Source: Bacteroidetes bacterium GWF2_49_14 (lineage in GTDB: Bacteria; Bacteroidota; Bacteroidia; Bacteroidales; UBA12481). From it: DNA of 56,843 nt. Location: contig MEOR01000140.1 in assembly GCA_001769295.1 (NCBI GenBank), positions 1 to 56,843 of the forward strand, read 5' to 3'. The notes beneath the pieces were generated by a model. It worked only from the letters and a program-made list of their open reading frames with translations, did not search any database and was not told the origin of the DNA. The position numbers and the translations under genes were made by a program. Below, in pieces: positions 46,368-54,196 of the stretch. Position 1 is the first letter of the stretch, and every line of letters starts with the position of its first letter.

Positions 46368-48161
46368 ATGAATAAATATTTGGTTAACCTAACAATCAAC
46401 GATATACCGGTTTCTGTTCCAGAAGGAACAACCATTCTGGATGCAGCAAAGAATCTGGATTTCCGGATTCCAACACTGTGTCACCATGAGGATTTATGCG
46501 TTGCGGGTAATTGCCGTGTTTGCGTGGTTGAGCAGATTGGAGGGAAAGCTCTTACTGCTGCATGTGCCACGCCAGTTTCAGAAGGAATGCAAATCCATAC
46601 CAATAGTGCATTGGTGAGGACTGCCCGTAAGACCATAATCGAACTTCTTCTGTCGGAGCATAACTCCGATTGTACGAAGTGTTATAAGAATGGTAATTGC
46701 GAACTTCAAAGTCTTGCCCATGAATACAGGGTAGGGGACCATGTTTTTATCGACCTGGTTGGCACCAGAAAAAGAGTAATCGACAATCTGTCACCTTCGA
46801 TTATAAAGGATGACAGTAAGTGCATTCGGTGTCAGCGGTGCGTGAGAACCTGTTCTGAGTTACAGGGTGTTTCCGCTTTGGCTGTGGCAAACAAGGGAGA
46901 CCACATGAAGATTTCTACCTTTTTTGACCGGCCGCTGGTGGAGGTTGTTTGCACCAATTGCGGTCAGTGTGTCAACCGGTGTCCGGTTGGCGCGTTAGTT
47001 GAGAAGACCTATGTGGAGGAGGTTTGGGATGCCATCAATAATCCGAACGTTCATGTTGTGGTTCAGACTGCCCCGGCCGTTCGGGTCGCAATCGGTGAAG
47101 AACTCGGATATGATGCTGGTGAAAGATTAACCGGCAAGATGGTTACTGCCCTCAAGAGGCTGGGCTTTGATTCAGTCCTGGATACCGACTTCACTGCCGA
47201 CCTGACCATTCTTGAAGAAGGGACGGAATTGCTGACCCGGCTTAAGCGTGCATTGGTAGACAAGGATACCACCGTGGCCCTTCCGATGACTACCTCCTGC
47301 TCACCGGGCTGGATAAAATTCATAGAGCATACGTTTCCGGAGTTTTTGCCAAATGTTTCAACCTGTAAGTCACCACAGCAAATGTTCGGCGCCCTGGCAA
47401 AGACCTATTATGCACAGAAGAAAGGTCTCAAGGCTCAGGATATTTGTGTCGTATCCATCATGCCCTGCACGGCTAAAAAGTATGAGGCTAACCGGCCGGA
47501 AATGCGCTCAAGTGGATATAAGGATGTTAATTACGTTCTGACAACCCGGGAGCTGGGTATGATGATCAAACAGGCAGGAATTAATTTTCAGAACCTTGAG
47601 GACTCCCATTATGACAGTATTATGGGTGAGTCTACCGGAGCAGCGGTAATTTTCGGAGCAACCGGTGGTGTGATGGAGGCTGCGTTAAGGACCGTATATG
47701 AAGTGGTGACTGGAAGGGAAGTTCCGTTCACCAACCTCAATATTGTTCCCGTCAGGGGCATGGAGGGTGTTAAGGAAGCAAAAGTTAAGATTGAAGGATG
47801 CCTCCCTGAATGGAGTTTCCTCGAAGGGATTGAAGTTTCCTGCGCTGTGGCACATAGCCTCGTGAATGCCCGCGATGTGATGCAGGCCGTTAAAGACGGT
47901 CGGGCCCATTACCATTTCATAGAAGTCATGGCCTGTCCGGGCGGCTGTCTGGGCGGCGGCGGTCAACCCATCCCAACCAACAATGAGATACGGAATAAAA
48001 GGGCGGCTGCCATTTACGAAGAGGATGCCGGATTGCCCTTGAGGAAATCACATGAGAATCCGGAAGTCAAGATGATCTATGAGGAGTTCCTTGGGGCACC
48101 GAATAGCCATAAATCACATGCTTTGCTCCACACGCATTACATTCCCAGAAAGAGATACTAA
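46368..48161 (+). CDS. hydA: [FeFe]-hydrogenase catalytic subunit HydA 1 with Ser in the L1 motif
   Basis: The 597-residue enzyme makes or uses H2. From the N-terminus: [2Fe-2S] (C38, C49, C52, C66), His-Cys cluster (H98, C102, C105, C111), two [4Fe-4S] (C152-x2-C-x2-C-x3-C and C195-x2-C-x2-C-x3-C), then the H-domain. L2 is SIMPCTAKK (C367) and L3 is MACPGGCLGGGGQP (C523, C527). L1 reads TSCSPGW (C311, S312) rather than TSCCPxW; in Clostridium CpI numbering the second Cys is a [4Fe-4S]H ligand, so Ser sits where a ligand is expected. All other parts are intact and the second HydA of the window has the usual two Cys. A terminator-like hairpin follows. Confidence 0.93.
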   Translation: MNKYLVNLTINDIPVSVPEGTTILDAAKNLDFRIPTLCHHEDLCVAGNCRVCVVEQIGGKALTAACATPVSEGMQIHTNSALVRTARKTIIELLLSEHNSDCTKCYKNGNCELQSLAHEYRVGDHVFIDLVGTRKRVIDNLSPSIIKDDSKCIRCQRCVRTCSELQGVSALAVANKGDHMKISTFFDRPLVEVVCTNCGQCVNRCPVGALVEKTYVEEVWDAINNPNVHVVVQTAPAVRVAIGEELGYDAGERLTGKMVTALKRLGFDSVLDTDFTADLTILEEGTELLTRLKRALVDKDTTVALPMTTSCSPGWIKFIEHTFPEFLPNVSTCKSPQQMFGALAKTYYAQKKGLKAQDICVVSIMPCTAKKYEANRPEMRSSGYKDVNYVLTTRELGMMIKQAGINFQNLEDSHYDSIMGESTGAAVIFGATGGVMEAALRTVYEVVTGREVPFTNLNIVPVRGMEGVKEAKVKIEGCLPEWSFLEGIEVSCAVAHSLVNARDVMQAVKDGRAHYHFIEVMACPGGCLGGGGQPIPTNNEIRNKRAAAIYEEDAGLPLRKSHENPEVKMIYEEFLGAPNSHKSHALLHTHYIPRKRY

Positions 48162-48177
48162 TACCCTTTAAGTAGTG

Positions 48178-48216
48178 AAAAAGGAGGCTGTTCTGGAAAT
48201 AGTCTCCTTTTTTTTT
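48178..48216 (+). terminator. Intrinsic terminator after hydrogenase operon 1
   Basis: A 12-bp stem with one wobble (AAAAAGGAGGCT 48178-48189, AGTCTCCTTTTT 48201-48212) with an 11-base loop runs into a T tract to 48216. Confidence 0.85.
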
Positions 48217-48234
48217 GAAAACCAGCATATATCA

Positions 48235-48265
48235 TTTGTATAAGAATAAAACACTTTTATATTTG
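48235..48265 (+). promoter_or_regulatory. Consensus promoter of hydrogenase operon 2
   Basis: TTTG at 48235-48238 and TATATTTG at 48258-48265 are exactly 19 bases apart, a perfect match to the Bacteroidota promoter. It gives a leader of about 175 bases before the 2Fe-2S gene at 48447, with the Rex-like operator 20 bases downstream of the -7 box. Confidence 0.8.
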
Positions 48266-48284
48266 CCTGTGAATTAAATAACAA

Positions 48285-48300
48285 TGTTATGAAAATAACA
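48285..48300 (+). promoter_or_regulatory. Rex-like operator upstream of hydrogenase operon 2
   Basis: TGTTATGAAAATAACA is a perfect 6+6 inverted repeat (TGTTAT, ATAACA) with a 4-base centre, the architecture of Rex operators. It lies just downstream of the predicted start of transcription, where a bound repressor would block the polymerase. Confidence 0.6.
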
Positions 48301-48372
48301 AAAGAAAATTTCAAGAGATCATTTGAGAGCAGGACGGGCGATTCGTTGCGGGGAAGGCGGGAAATTGAGTGA
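48289..48372 (+). CDS. Possible 27-residue leader ORF of hydrogenase operon 2
   Basis: ATG at 48289 opens MKITKENFKRSFESRTG and ends at TGA 48370-48372 inside the leader. The start codon lies in the Rex-like operator. It has no similarity I recognise and no clear ribosome site. After it, bases 48405-48416 and 48428-48439 are a 12-bp direct repeat (ATTGATAAATAG). It could be chance. Confidence 0.2.
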   Translation: MKITKENFKRSFESRTGDSLRGRREIE

Positions 48373-48446
48373 TTCACTGAGGATTTTAGTATATTCAAAG
48401 AAGAATTGATAAATAGGTAAATTATTGATTGATAAATAGTAAGGAC

Positions 48447-48857
48447 ATGAATAAGGTTAAGACACCGGATGATCTCAAAAAACTTCGTGAGGATCTGCAG
48501 GGAAAAATCAAACTGCGCGAATCCGGAGGGCATCCAGAATCCATTGTTCAGGTTAGAGTGGCCATGGCAACCTGCGGAATAGCATCCGGTGCAAAGGAAG
48601 TAATGACTTTTTTTATGGAAGAGCTTGAGAAAAGAGGGATTGATGCGATGGTTACCCAAACCGGATGCATGAGTTACTGCTATGCTGAGCCGACTGTTGA
48701 GGTTACGCTGCCCGGAAAATCACCGTTGGTTTTCGGTTTTGTGAATAACCGGAAGGCAGATGAGATTATCGAGAAATACATCAAGAACGGAGAGCTGGTC
48801 GACGGCATTATCCCGGTCACCTATCACACGATAACCGAAAAACAGCAGGAGGTTTAA
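48447..48857 (+). CDS. (2Fe-2S) ferredoxin-domain thioredoxin-like protein with three Cys
   Basis: The 136-residue protein is a NuoE-like thioredoxin-fold domain with a helical N-terminus. It shows VRVAMATCGIASGAKEV and TQTGCMSYCYAEPTVEV. The second pair (C-x3-C) is intact, but only one Cys is seen in the first pair where NuoE has C-x4-C. This three-Cys form is seen in other proteins of hydrogenase operons, so it is probably natural. Such proteins may carry a [2Fe-2S] cluster and pass electrons to HydB. The start at 48447 was chosen over a possible upstream start at 48429. It ends 2 bases before hydB 2. Confidence 0.85.
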   Translation: MNKVKTPDDLKKLREDLQGKIKLRESGGHPESIVQVRVAMATCGIASGAKEVMTFFMEELEKRGIDAMVTQTGCMSYCYAEPTVEVTLPGKSPLVFGFVNNRKADEIIEKYIKNGELVDGIIPVTYHTITEKQQEV

Positions 48858-48859
48858 GC

Positions 48860-50653
48860 ATGAGCAAGTACAAAATGAATATTCTGGTTTGCGGAGGAAC
48901 CGGTTGTAAATCATCGGCAAGTGACCTTCTTGCTGCTGCCCTCCGAACAGAACTTGCGGAGAGGGGCCTTTCAGGCGAAGTCCAGGTTGTCGTAACCGGT
49001 TGTTTTGGTTTTTGTGAGCAGGGGCCGGTTGTTAATGTTTTGCCTGATAATACTTTCTATATCAAGGTTAAGCCGGAGGATGCAGTCACGATTGTATCGG
49101 AACATATCATAAAAGGTCGGAAAGTGCAGAACCTTCTGTATACGGATCCCGCAACCCAGACCAAGGTTGATGGTTCAGGTGCCATAGATTTTAATAAGAA
49201 GCAGTTACGCATTGCTTTGCGGAACTGCGGGTTTATCGACCCGGAAAAGATTGAAGAGGCGATCGCAAGAGACGGTTACGCAGCTTTGGCCAGGGTTCTG
49301 ACGGAAAGCAGCCCGGAAGAAGTGATCGGTATAATAAAAAAATCAGGCTTGCGGGGCCGCGGTGGCGGCGGTTTCTCCACGGGTCTTAAATGGGAAATCA
49401 CGTCAACGGTCGAGGCGGATCAGAAATATGTAGTGTGCAACGCTGATGAGGGCGATCCGGGTGCTTTTATGGACCGATCCATTCTCGAAGGGGACCCGCA
49501 CACGGTTATTGAGGCAATGGCCATAAACGGCTACTGCACCGGGGCTGACAAGGGTCTGGTGTACATCAGGGCCGAATATCCCCTTGCCATTGAACGACTC
49601 AAGACAGCGATAAACCAGGCTCGGGAATATGGATTACTCGGGAAGGATATTCTTGGCAGCGGTTTTAATTTCGATATAGAGCTCCGTTATGGGGCCGGTG
49701 CATTTGTCTGTGGTGAGGAAACCGCCTTGATACACTCGATGGAGGGTAATCGTGGCGAACCCACCTTTAAACCACCTTTCCCATCCGAAGAGGGATATCT
49801 GGGTAAACCGACCAACGTTAATAATGTTGAAACGTATGCCAATATACCGCCAATCATTTTAAAGGGGGCCGATTGGTTCAGCTCGATAGGAACTGAAAAG
49901 TCAAAAGGCACCAAAGTTTTTGCACTGGCCGGCAAGGTTAATAATGTCGGGCTGGTTGAAGTCCCGATGGGCACCACGCTGCGCGAAGTAATCTTCGAGA
50001 TCGGGGGAGGGATAAAGGATGGCAAGAAATTCAAGAGTGTGCAGACGGGTGGCCCCTCGGGGGGATGTCTCACCGAAAAGCACCTCGATATTCCGATCGA
50101 TTATGACAACCTGATTGCTTCGGGCTCGATGATGGGATCGGGTGGTATGATTGTAATGGATGAAGATGATTGCATGGTTTCGGTGGCCAAATACTATCTT
50201 GATTTTACAGTAGAAGAATCCTGTGGTAAGTGTTCTCCCTGCCGGATAGGAAATAAGCGGTTGCATGAAATTCTCGATGAGATCACCAAGGGTAACGGTA
50301 AACCTGATGATCTTGACCGGCTTCGAAACCTCAGTGAGGTTATCAAGGATACTTCACTTTGCGGACTCGGGCAATCTTCCCCGAATCCGGTACTATCCAC
50401 GCTTGAACATTTCCATGACGAATATATGGCCCATGTGGTCGATTTTAAATGTCCGGCCGGCCAGTGCCGCGACCTGATGATTTATACCATTGATGCGGCG
50501 AACTGCGTCGGATGTACGGCATGTGCACGTGTTTGTCCGGTTGGGGCTATTGCCGGTGAGCGCAAGGAGGTTCACTCCATTGATCAGACGATTTGCATTA
50601 AATGCGGTGCCTGTCTCGAGAAATGTAAATTCAATGCTGTTTTGGTATCCTAA
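48860..50653 (+). CDS. hydB: Full-length HydB/NuoF NADH-binding subunit of hydrogenase 2
   Basis: The 597-residue protein has an N-terminal [2Fe-2S] thioredoxin-like domain (C11, C16, C48, C52). The NuoF core follows (GRGGGGFSTGLKW, CNADEGDPGAFMDR, AFVCGEETALIHSMEGNRGEP), with [4Fe-4S] ESCGKCSPCRIG and Cys in LCGLGQ, and a C-terminal two-[4Fe-4S] ferredoxin domain (CVGCTACARVCPVG and CIKCGACLEKC). This is the domain set of HydB in electron-bifurcating HydABC enzymes, which couple NADH and reduced ferredoxin to H2. It starts 2 bases after the 2Fe-2S gene. Confidence 0.94.
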   Translation: MSKYKMNILVCGGTGCKSSASDLLAAALRTELAERGLSGEVQVVVTGCFGFCEQGPVVNVLPDNTFYIKVKPEDAVTIVSEHIIKGRKVQNLLYTDPATQTKVDGSGAIDFNKKQLRIALRNCGFIDPEKIEEAIARDGYAALARVLTESSPEEVIGIIKKSGLRGRGGGGFSTGLKWEITSTVEADQKYVVCNADEGDPGAFMDRSILEGDPHTVIEAMAINGYCTGADKGLVYIRAEYPLAIERLKTAINQAREYGLLGKDILGSGFNFDIELRYGAGAFVCGEETALIHSMEGNRGEPTFKPPFPSEEGYLGKPTNVNNVETYANIPPIILKGADWFSSIGTEKSKGTKVFALAGKVNNVGLVEVPMGTTLREVIFEIGGGIKDGKKFKSVQTGGPSGGCLTEKHLDIPIDYDNLIASGSMMGSGGMIVMDEDDCMVSVAKYYLDFTVEESCGKCSPCRIGNKRLHEILDEITKGNGKPDDLDRLRNLSEVIKDTSLCGLGQSSPNPVLSTLEHFHDEYMAHVVDFKCPAGQCRDLMIYTIDAANCVGCTACARVCPVGAIAGERKEVHSIDQTICIKCGACLEKCKFNAVLVS

Positions 50654-50667
50654 AAGAAATAGAGACC

Positions 50668-52452
50668 ATGAACAAGATAAAGATTACAATAGATAATAAA
50701 CCGATAGAAGTGGATCCCGGGACCAGTCTGCTTAAAGCGGCGGATACGGTCGGGATTAAAATTCCCACTCTTTGCTACCTGCATCTGGAAGACCTCAACA
50801 TTGAGAACAAGCCGGGAGGATGCCGTATTTGTGTGGTCGAGGTTGCAGGACGCAGAAACCTGGCTCCGGCTTGCGCCACTCAGTGCCTGGATGGCATGAT
50901 AGTCAGGACAAATACTATGCGTGTTTTAAATGCACGAAAGACAGTTATGGAACTTATCCTTTCGGATCACCCTTTCGACTGTCTGATCTGCGCAAAGAGT
51001 GGTCAGTGCGATCTGCAGAAGCTTGCGCAGGACCTGGGAATCCGTGAGATTCATTACAAGGGCGAACAGTCGCATTACAAGGAAGACCGTTCACCGTCCA
51101 TCATCCGGGATATGGATAAATGCATCCTGTGCAGACGGTGTGAAATGATGTGCAACGATTTTCAGACAGTCGGGGCTTTATCCGGTATCAACAGGGGATT
51201 CATGGCCGTAGTTGCTACCGCTTTTGAGCAAGACCTGGTTAAGTCACCCTGTACCTACTGCGGTCAGTGCGTGGCAGTATGCCCAACCGGCGCACTAACC
51301 GAGGTTGATCATACCAATCAGATCATCAGGCTGCTTGCAAATCCCAAGAAAACCGTCATTGTTCAGACTGCTCCGGCAGTCAGGGCTGCCCTGGGCGAAG
51401 AATTCGGGCTGGAACCCGGGACTCTGGTCACGGGGAAGTTGGTTTCGGCATTAAAGCAGCTTGGCTTTGACTATGTTTTTGACACCGATTTTGCAGCAGA
51501 CCTTACCATTATGGAGGAGGGAACCGAGCTGCTCAAGCGGCTGACCAATTACCTGAATGGTGACAAGGAAGAATCCCTGCCGATTCTCACCTCCTGCTGT
51601 CCGGCATGGGTTAATTTCTTTGAAGAATATTTTCCGGAGCTGAATGATATTCCATCAACTGCCCGCTCGCCCCAGCAAATGTTTGGCGCCATTGCAAAAA
51701 CCTATTTTGCCGATAAGATCGGTGTGGACAGGAAGGACCTGGTTGTGGTGTCCATCATGCCTTGTCTGGCTAAAAAGTACGAGTGTCAGAGGGATGAATT
51801 TAAAGTTGATGGGAATCCCGATGTTGATTTCTCTTTATCCACCAGAGAACTTGCAGCGCTTATCAAACAGGCCAATATTGATTTTCTGACTTTGCCTGAT
51901 GATGATTTCGATAGTCCGATGGGAGAGTCGACAGGAGCGGGTGTTATTTTCGGAACTACCGGTGGCGTAATAGAAGCAGCTGTGAGGACTGCCTATGAAT
52001 TATATACCGGTAAGAAGCTTGAAAAGATCGGATTTGAGGAATTGCGCGGAATGGCAGGGATTCGCCAGGCTACCCTTGATTTTGACGGTTTGCCCATCAA
52101 TATCGGGATTGCACATGGATTGGGTAATGCACGGGAGTTGCTGGAAAGCATCAAAGCCGGAACCTGCAGTTTTCATGCAATCGAGATCATGGCTTGCCCC
52201 GGTGGATGTATCGGGGGAGGCGGCCAGCCTCTTCACCACGGAAATTCACAGGTCATTGTTGCGCGCCAGAAGGCCATCTATCAGGAGGATGCGAGTAAAC
52301 CGATCCGGAAATCACATGAGAATCCTTACATCAAGAAGCTATATGATGAGTTTCTTGGCAGCCCACTGAGCGAAAAATCTCACCATTTGCTACACACACG
52401 TTACTTTGACAGAAGCAAAACGAAGGTGATCATCAAGAAAGAGCAGGAATAA
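50668..52452 (+). CDS. hydA: [FeFe]-hydrogenase catalytic subunit HydA 2
   Basis: The 594-residue enzyme has [2Fe-2S] (C36, C52, C55, C69), His-Cys cluster (HPFDCLICAKSGQC), two [4Fe-4S] motifs (CILCRRCEMMC, CTYCGQCVAVC) and a standard H-domain. L1 is TSCCPAW (C310, C311), L2 is SIMPCLAKKYE and L3 is IMACPGGCIGGGGQP. It is the classical HydA of a trimeric hydrogenase and differs clearly from HydA 1 over most of its length, so this is not a recent duplication. Order is 2Fe-2S protein-hydB-hydA-hydC. Confidence 0.96.
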   Translation: MNKIKITIDNKPIEVDPGTSLLKAADTVGIKIPTLCYLHLEDLNIENKPGGCRICVVEVAGRRNLAPACATQCLDGMIVRTNTMRVLNARKTVMELILSDHPFDCLICAKSGQCDLQKLAQDLGIREIHYKGEQSHYKEDRSPSIIRDMDKCILCRRCEMMCNDFQTVGALSGINRGFMAVVATAFEQDLVKSPCTYCGQCVAVCPTGALTEVDHTNQIIRLLANPKKTVIVQTAPAVRAALGEEFGLEPGTLVTGKLVSALKQLGFDYVFDTDFAADLTIMEEGTELLKRLTNYLNGDKEESLPILTSCCPAWVNFFEEYFPELNDIPSTARSPQQMFGAIAKTYFADKIGVDRKDLVVVSIMPCLAKKYECQRDEFKVDGNPDVDFSLSTRELAALIKQANIDFLTLPDDDFDSPMGESTGAGVIFGTTGGVIEAAVRTAYELYTGKKLEKIGFEELRGMAGIRQATLDFDGLPINIGIAHGLGNARELLESIKAGTCSFHAIEIMACPGGCIGGGGQPLHHGNSQVIVARQKAIYQEDASKPIRKSHENPYIKKLYDEFLGSPLSEKSHHLLHTRYFDRSKTKVIIKKEQE

Positions 52453-52472
52453 TATCTGTAAACAGTATTGCC

Positions 52473-52955
52473 ATGTCCAGCATAAAGATAGAGTTACATG
52501 AGAACCAGGTTAAAGAACTGGTCGAAGTTTGCCGGTCATTCAATAATGAGGCAGGCGAATTGATAAATGTTTTACATAAGGCGCAGGGTATTTTCGGGTA
52601 CCTGCCAGCCGAGGTGCAGGAAATTGTTGCCAGGGAGCTTAAAGTCTCGGTGGCCAAGGTTTATGGGGTGGTTACCTTTTATTCCTTTTTCACGATGGTT
52701 CCAAAAGGCCAGCATCCGATCTCGATCTGCATGGGAACGGCATGCTATGTAAGAGGTGCCGAAAAGGTACTCGATGAGTTCAAACGAAAGCTAAAAGTTC
52801 CGGTGGGTGAAACGACACCCGACGGTAAGTTCTCACTGAACTGCCTTCGCTGTGTGGGTGCCTGCGGCCTGGCTCCGGTGGTGATGGTGGGGGATAAGAC
52901 GTATGGGCGGGTGTCGCCGGATGGGGTAAAGGAGATTTTGGCGGAATATGCGTAG
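52473..52955 (+). CDS. hydC: HydC/NuoE-like [2Fe-2S] subunit of hydrogenase 2
   Basis: The 160-residue protein has the helical NuoE N-terminus (LINVLHKAQGIFGYLPAEVQ), YGVVTFYSFFTMVPKGQH, and [2Fe-2S] motifs CMGTAC and CVGAC (with an extra CLRC). It ends the second hydrogenase operon. A purine-rich, repeat-like tract (52956-53002) separates it from the convergent phosphatase gene. Confidence 0.94.
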   Translation: MSSIKIELHENQVKELVEVCRSFNNEAGELINVLHKAQGIFGYLPAEVQEIVARELKVSVAKVYGVVTFYSFFTMVPKGQHPISICMGTACYVRGAEKVLDEFKRKLKVPVGETTPDGKFSLNCLRCVGACGLAPVVMVGDKTYGRVSPDGVKEILAEYA

Positions 52956-53005
52956 GAAAGCAAAAGATAAAAGGCGAAAGACGAAAGTCAAAAGGCAAAA
53001 AATGC

Positions 53006-54193
53006 CTAAATGAAGGTAAGCCGGATCTCAAGGAGAAATTTTTTTTCCAGAATGCGGGCAATACGTTTGACAACGGTACGCCTGATTTCCAGTTCAACAG
53101 GCAGGCTTGGGTCCTGATGTGCAATATTTATACGGGTTCCAATGATAAAATGAACTTCATCGGATTGGAGAATCATTTTAATTATTTCATCAGCCGGACC
53201 TTTGGTTAATTGAAGGTTTTCCTGGTATTTTTCCAGCAGCACGGATACCTTCCCAAGAGTGAGGATACCCTCTGTAATCAGGTCGATGCCTTCCATGTGA
53301 GAAACCGGAGGGAGCTCGGGATCCGTAAATTCAAGCGAATCAATAATCTTCTTGTCCAATTCCCGGGCAATAATGTCAGCGGTTGTTGCACCGCAGAGAA
53401 TCTTCCGTCCGGGAAAGTCCCTGACCATACCCGCAAGTTCGGCGTCTTTATCCTTTTCGTAGGGGGGGCCTGTGCATATCAGGAGTTTTCTGGGCTCCCG
53501 GAAATAGACTGTTGCACAGGAGGTGTCATCCTGCGGCTTGAATTTGTCATTCTGTACGGCAACGTTAACAATCCGTGTTCCCAGTTTACGGGCTGATATT
53601 TCAGGATCCCTTACTATCAGGTCGTGGACATGGTCGGCGAGTTTTTCCCGGTCCCAGCCGAACGGGTAGGCGGTATATCCCATCCCCGACTGTACCACCC
53701 CATCCGTACAGAGTACTATCCGGTCCTCCTTCCGTGACCTGAATGAGCAGGTTAATATTTCCCGCCCGGCATTCTTCTGGGATGTCATAATGATGCAGTT
53801 CCATTCCGGTTCGAGCATCTGGTCTCCCCTGAATATCAGTGCATGGGGATTATCGAACTCCAGAATCCGGGTCAGGCCGTTATCTTCGATATCCAGAACG
53901 GTAAAGGTTGCGTAGGAAATCTTGCGTTCGGAACACACCGGCAGCGTGTTCATGATGATTTCCGCAATTTTCTCAACATCCTTATGCTCGCGGGTAAAGT
54001 TAAGGGCCATGGTTGCGGTCAGGGTAGCGAGCATATTGGCCTTTACGCCGTGGCCCATACCATCCGACAGAACCATGATGGTGCGACCTTCCTCCGGGAT
54101 TTTCTGACTCAGGAACACGTCACCGCAGATCCGTTCCCCGTCCTGGAATTTTTGCTGGCAGTTTATCTCTATATGAAATTGCTGAGGATCCAT
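53006..54193 (-). CDS. SpoIIE-family PP2C phosphatase linked to hydrogenase
   Basis: The 395-residue protein has an N-terminal SpoIIE/PP2C domain (about residues 1-230). Metal-binding and core motifs are ICGDVFLS, VLSDGMGHGVKAN, LCTDGVVQSGMGY and PQDDTSCATVYF. A C-terminal domain of about 160 residues starts RKLLICTGPPYEKDKD and is not recognised. The ATG at 54193 is used; a TTG at 54196 abuts the previous stop. It lies 3 bases after the sensory hydrogenase gene, so the two are one operon. The target is presumably a phosphoprotein that reports the sensor state; no such protein is in view. Confidence 0.85.
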   Translation of the reverse strand: MDPQQFHIEINCQQKFQDGERICGDVFLSQKIPEEGRTIMVLSDGMGHGVKANMLATLTATMALNFTREHKDVEKIAEIIMNTLPVCSERKISYATFTVLDIEDNGLTRILEFDNPHALIFRGDQMLEPEWNCIIMTSQKNAGREILTCSFRSRKEDRIVLCTDGVVQSGMGYTAYPFGWDREKLADHVHDLIVRDPEISARKLGTRIVNVAVQNDKFKPQDDTSCATVYFREPRKLLICTGPPYEKDKDAELAGMVRDFPGRKILCGATTADIIARELDKKIIDSLEFTDPELPPVSHMEGIDLITEGILTLGKVSVLLEKYQENLQLTKGPADEIIKMILQSDEVHFIIGTRINIAHQDPSLPVELEIRRTVVKRIARILEKKFLLEIRLTFI

Positions 54194-54196
54194 CAA

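Noticed and set aside
46368..52452. The two hydA genes as a recent tandem duplication
   Set aside because: They share motifs but differ widely between them, with different gene order, HydB length and L1 motif.
53006..53008. Short AGGCA/TGCCT hairpin at 52993-53007 as a terminator
   Set aside because: The stem is only 5 bp, has no T-run and overlaps the stop codon of the phosphatase gene.
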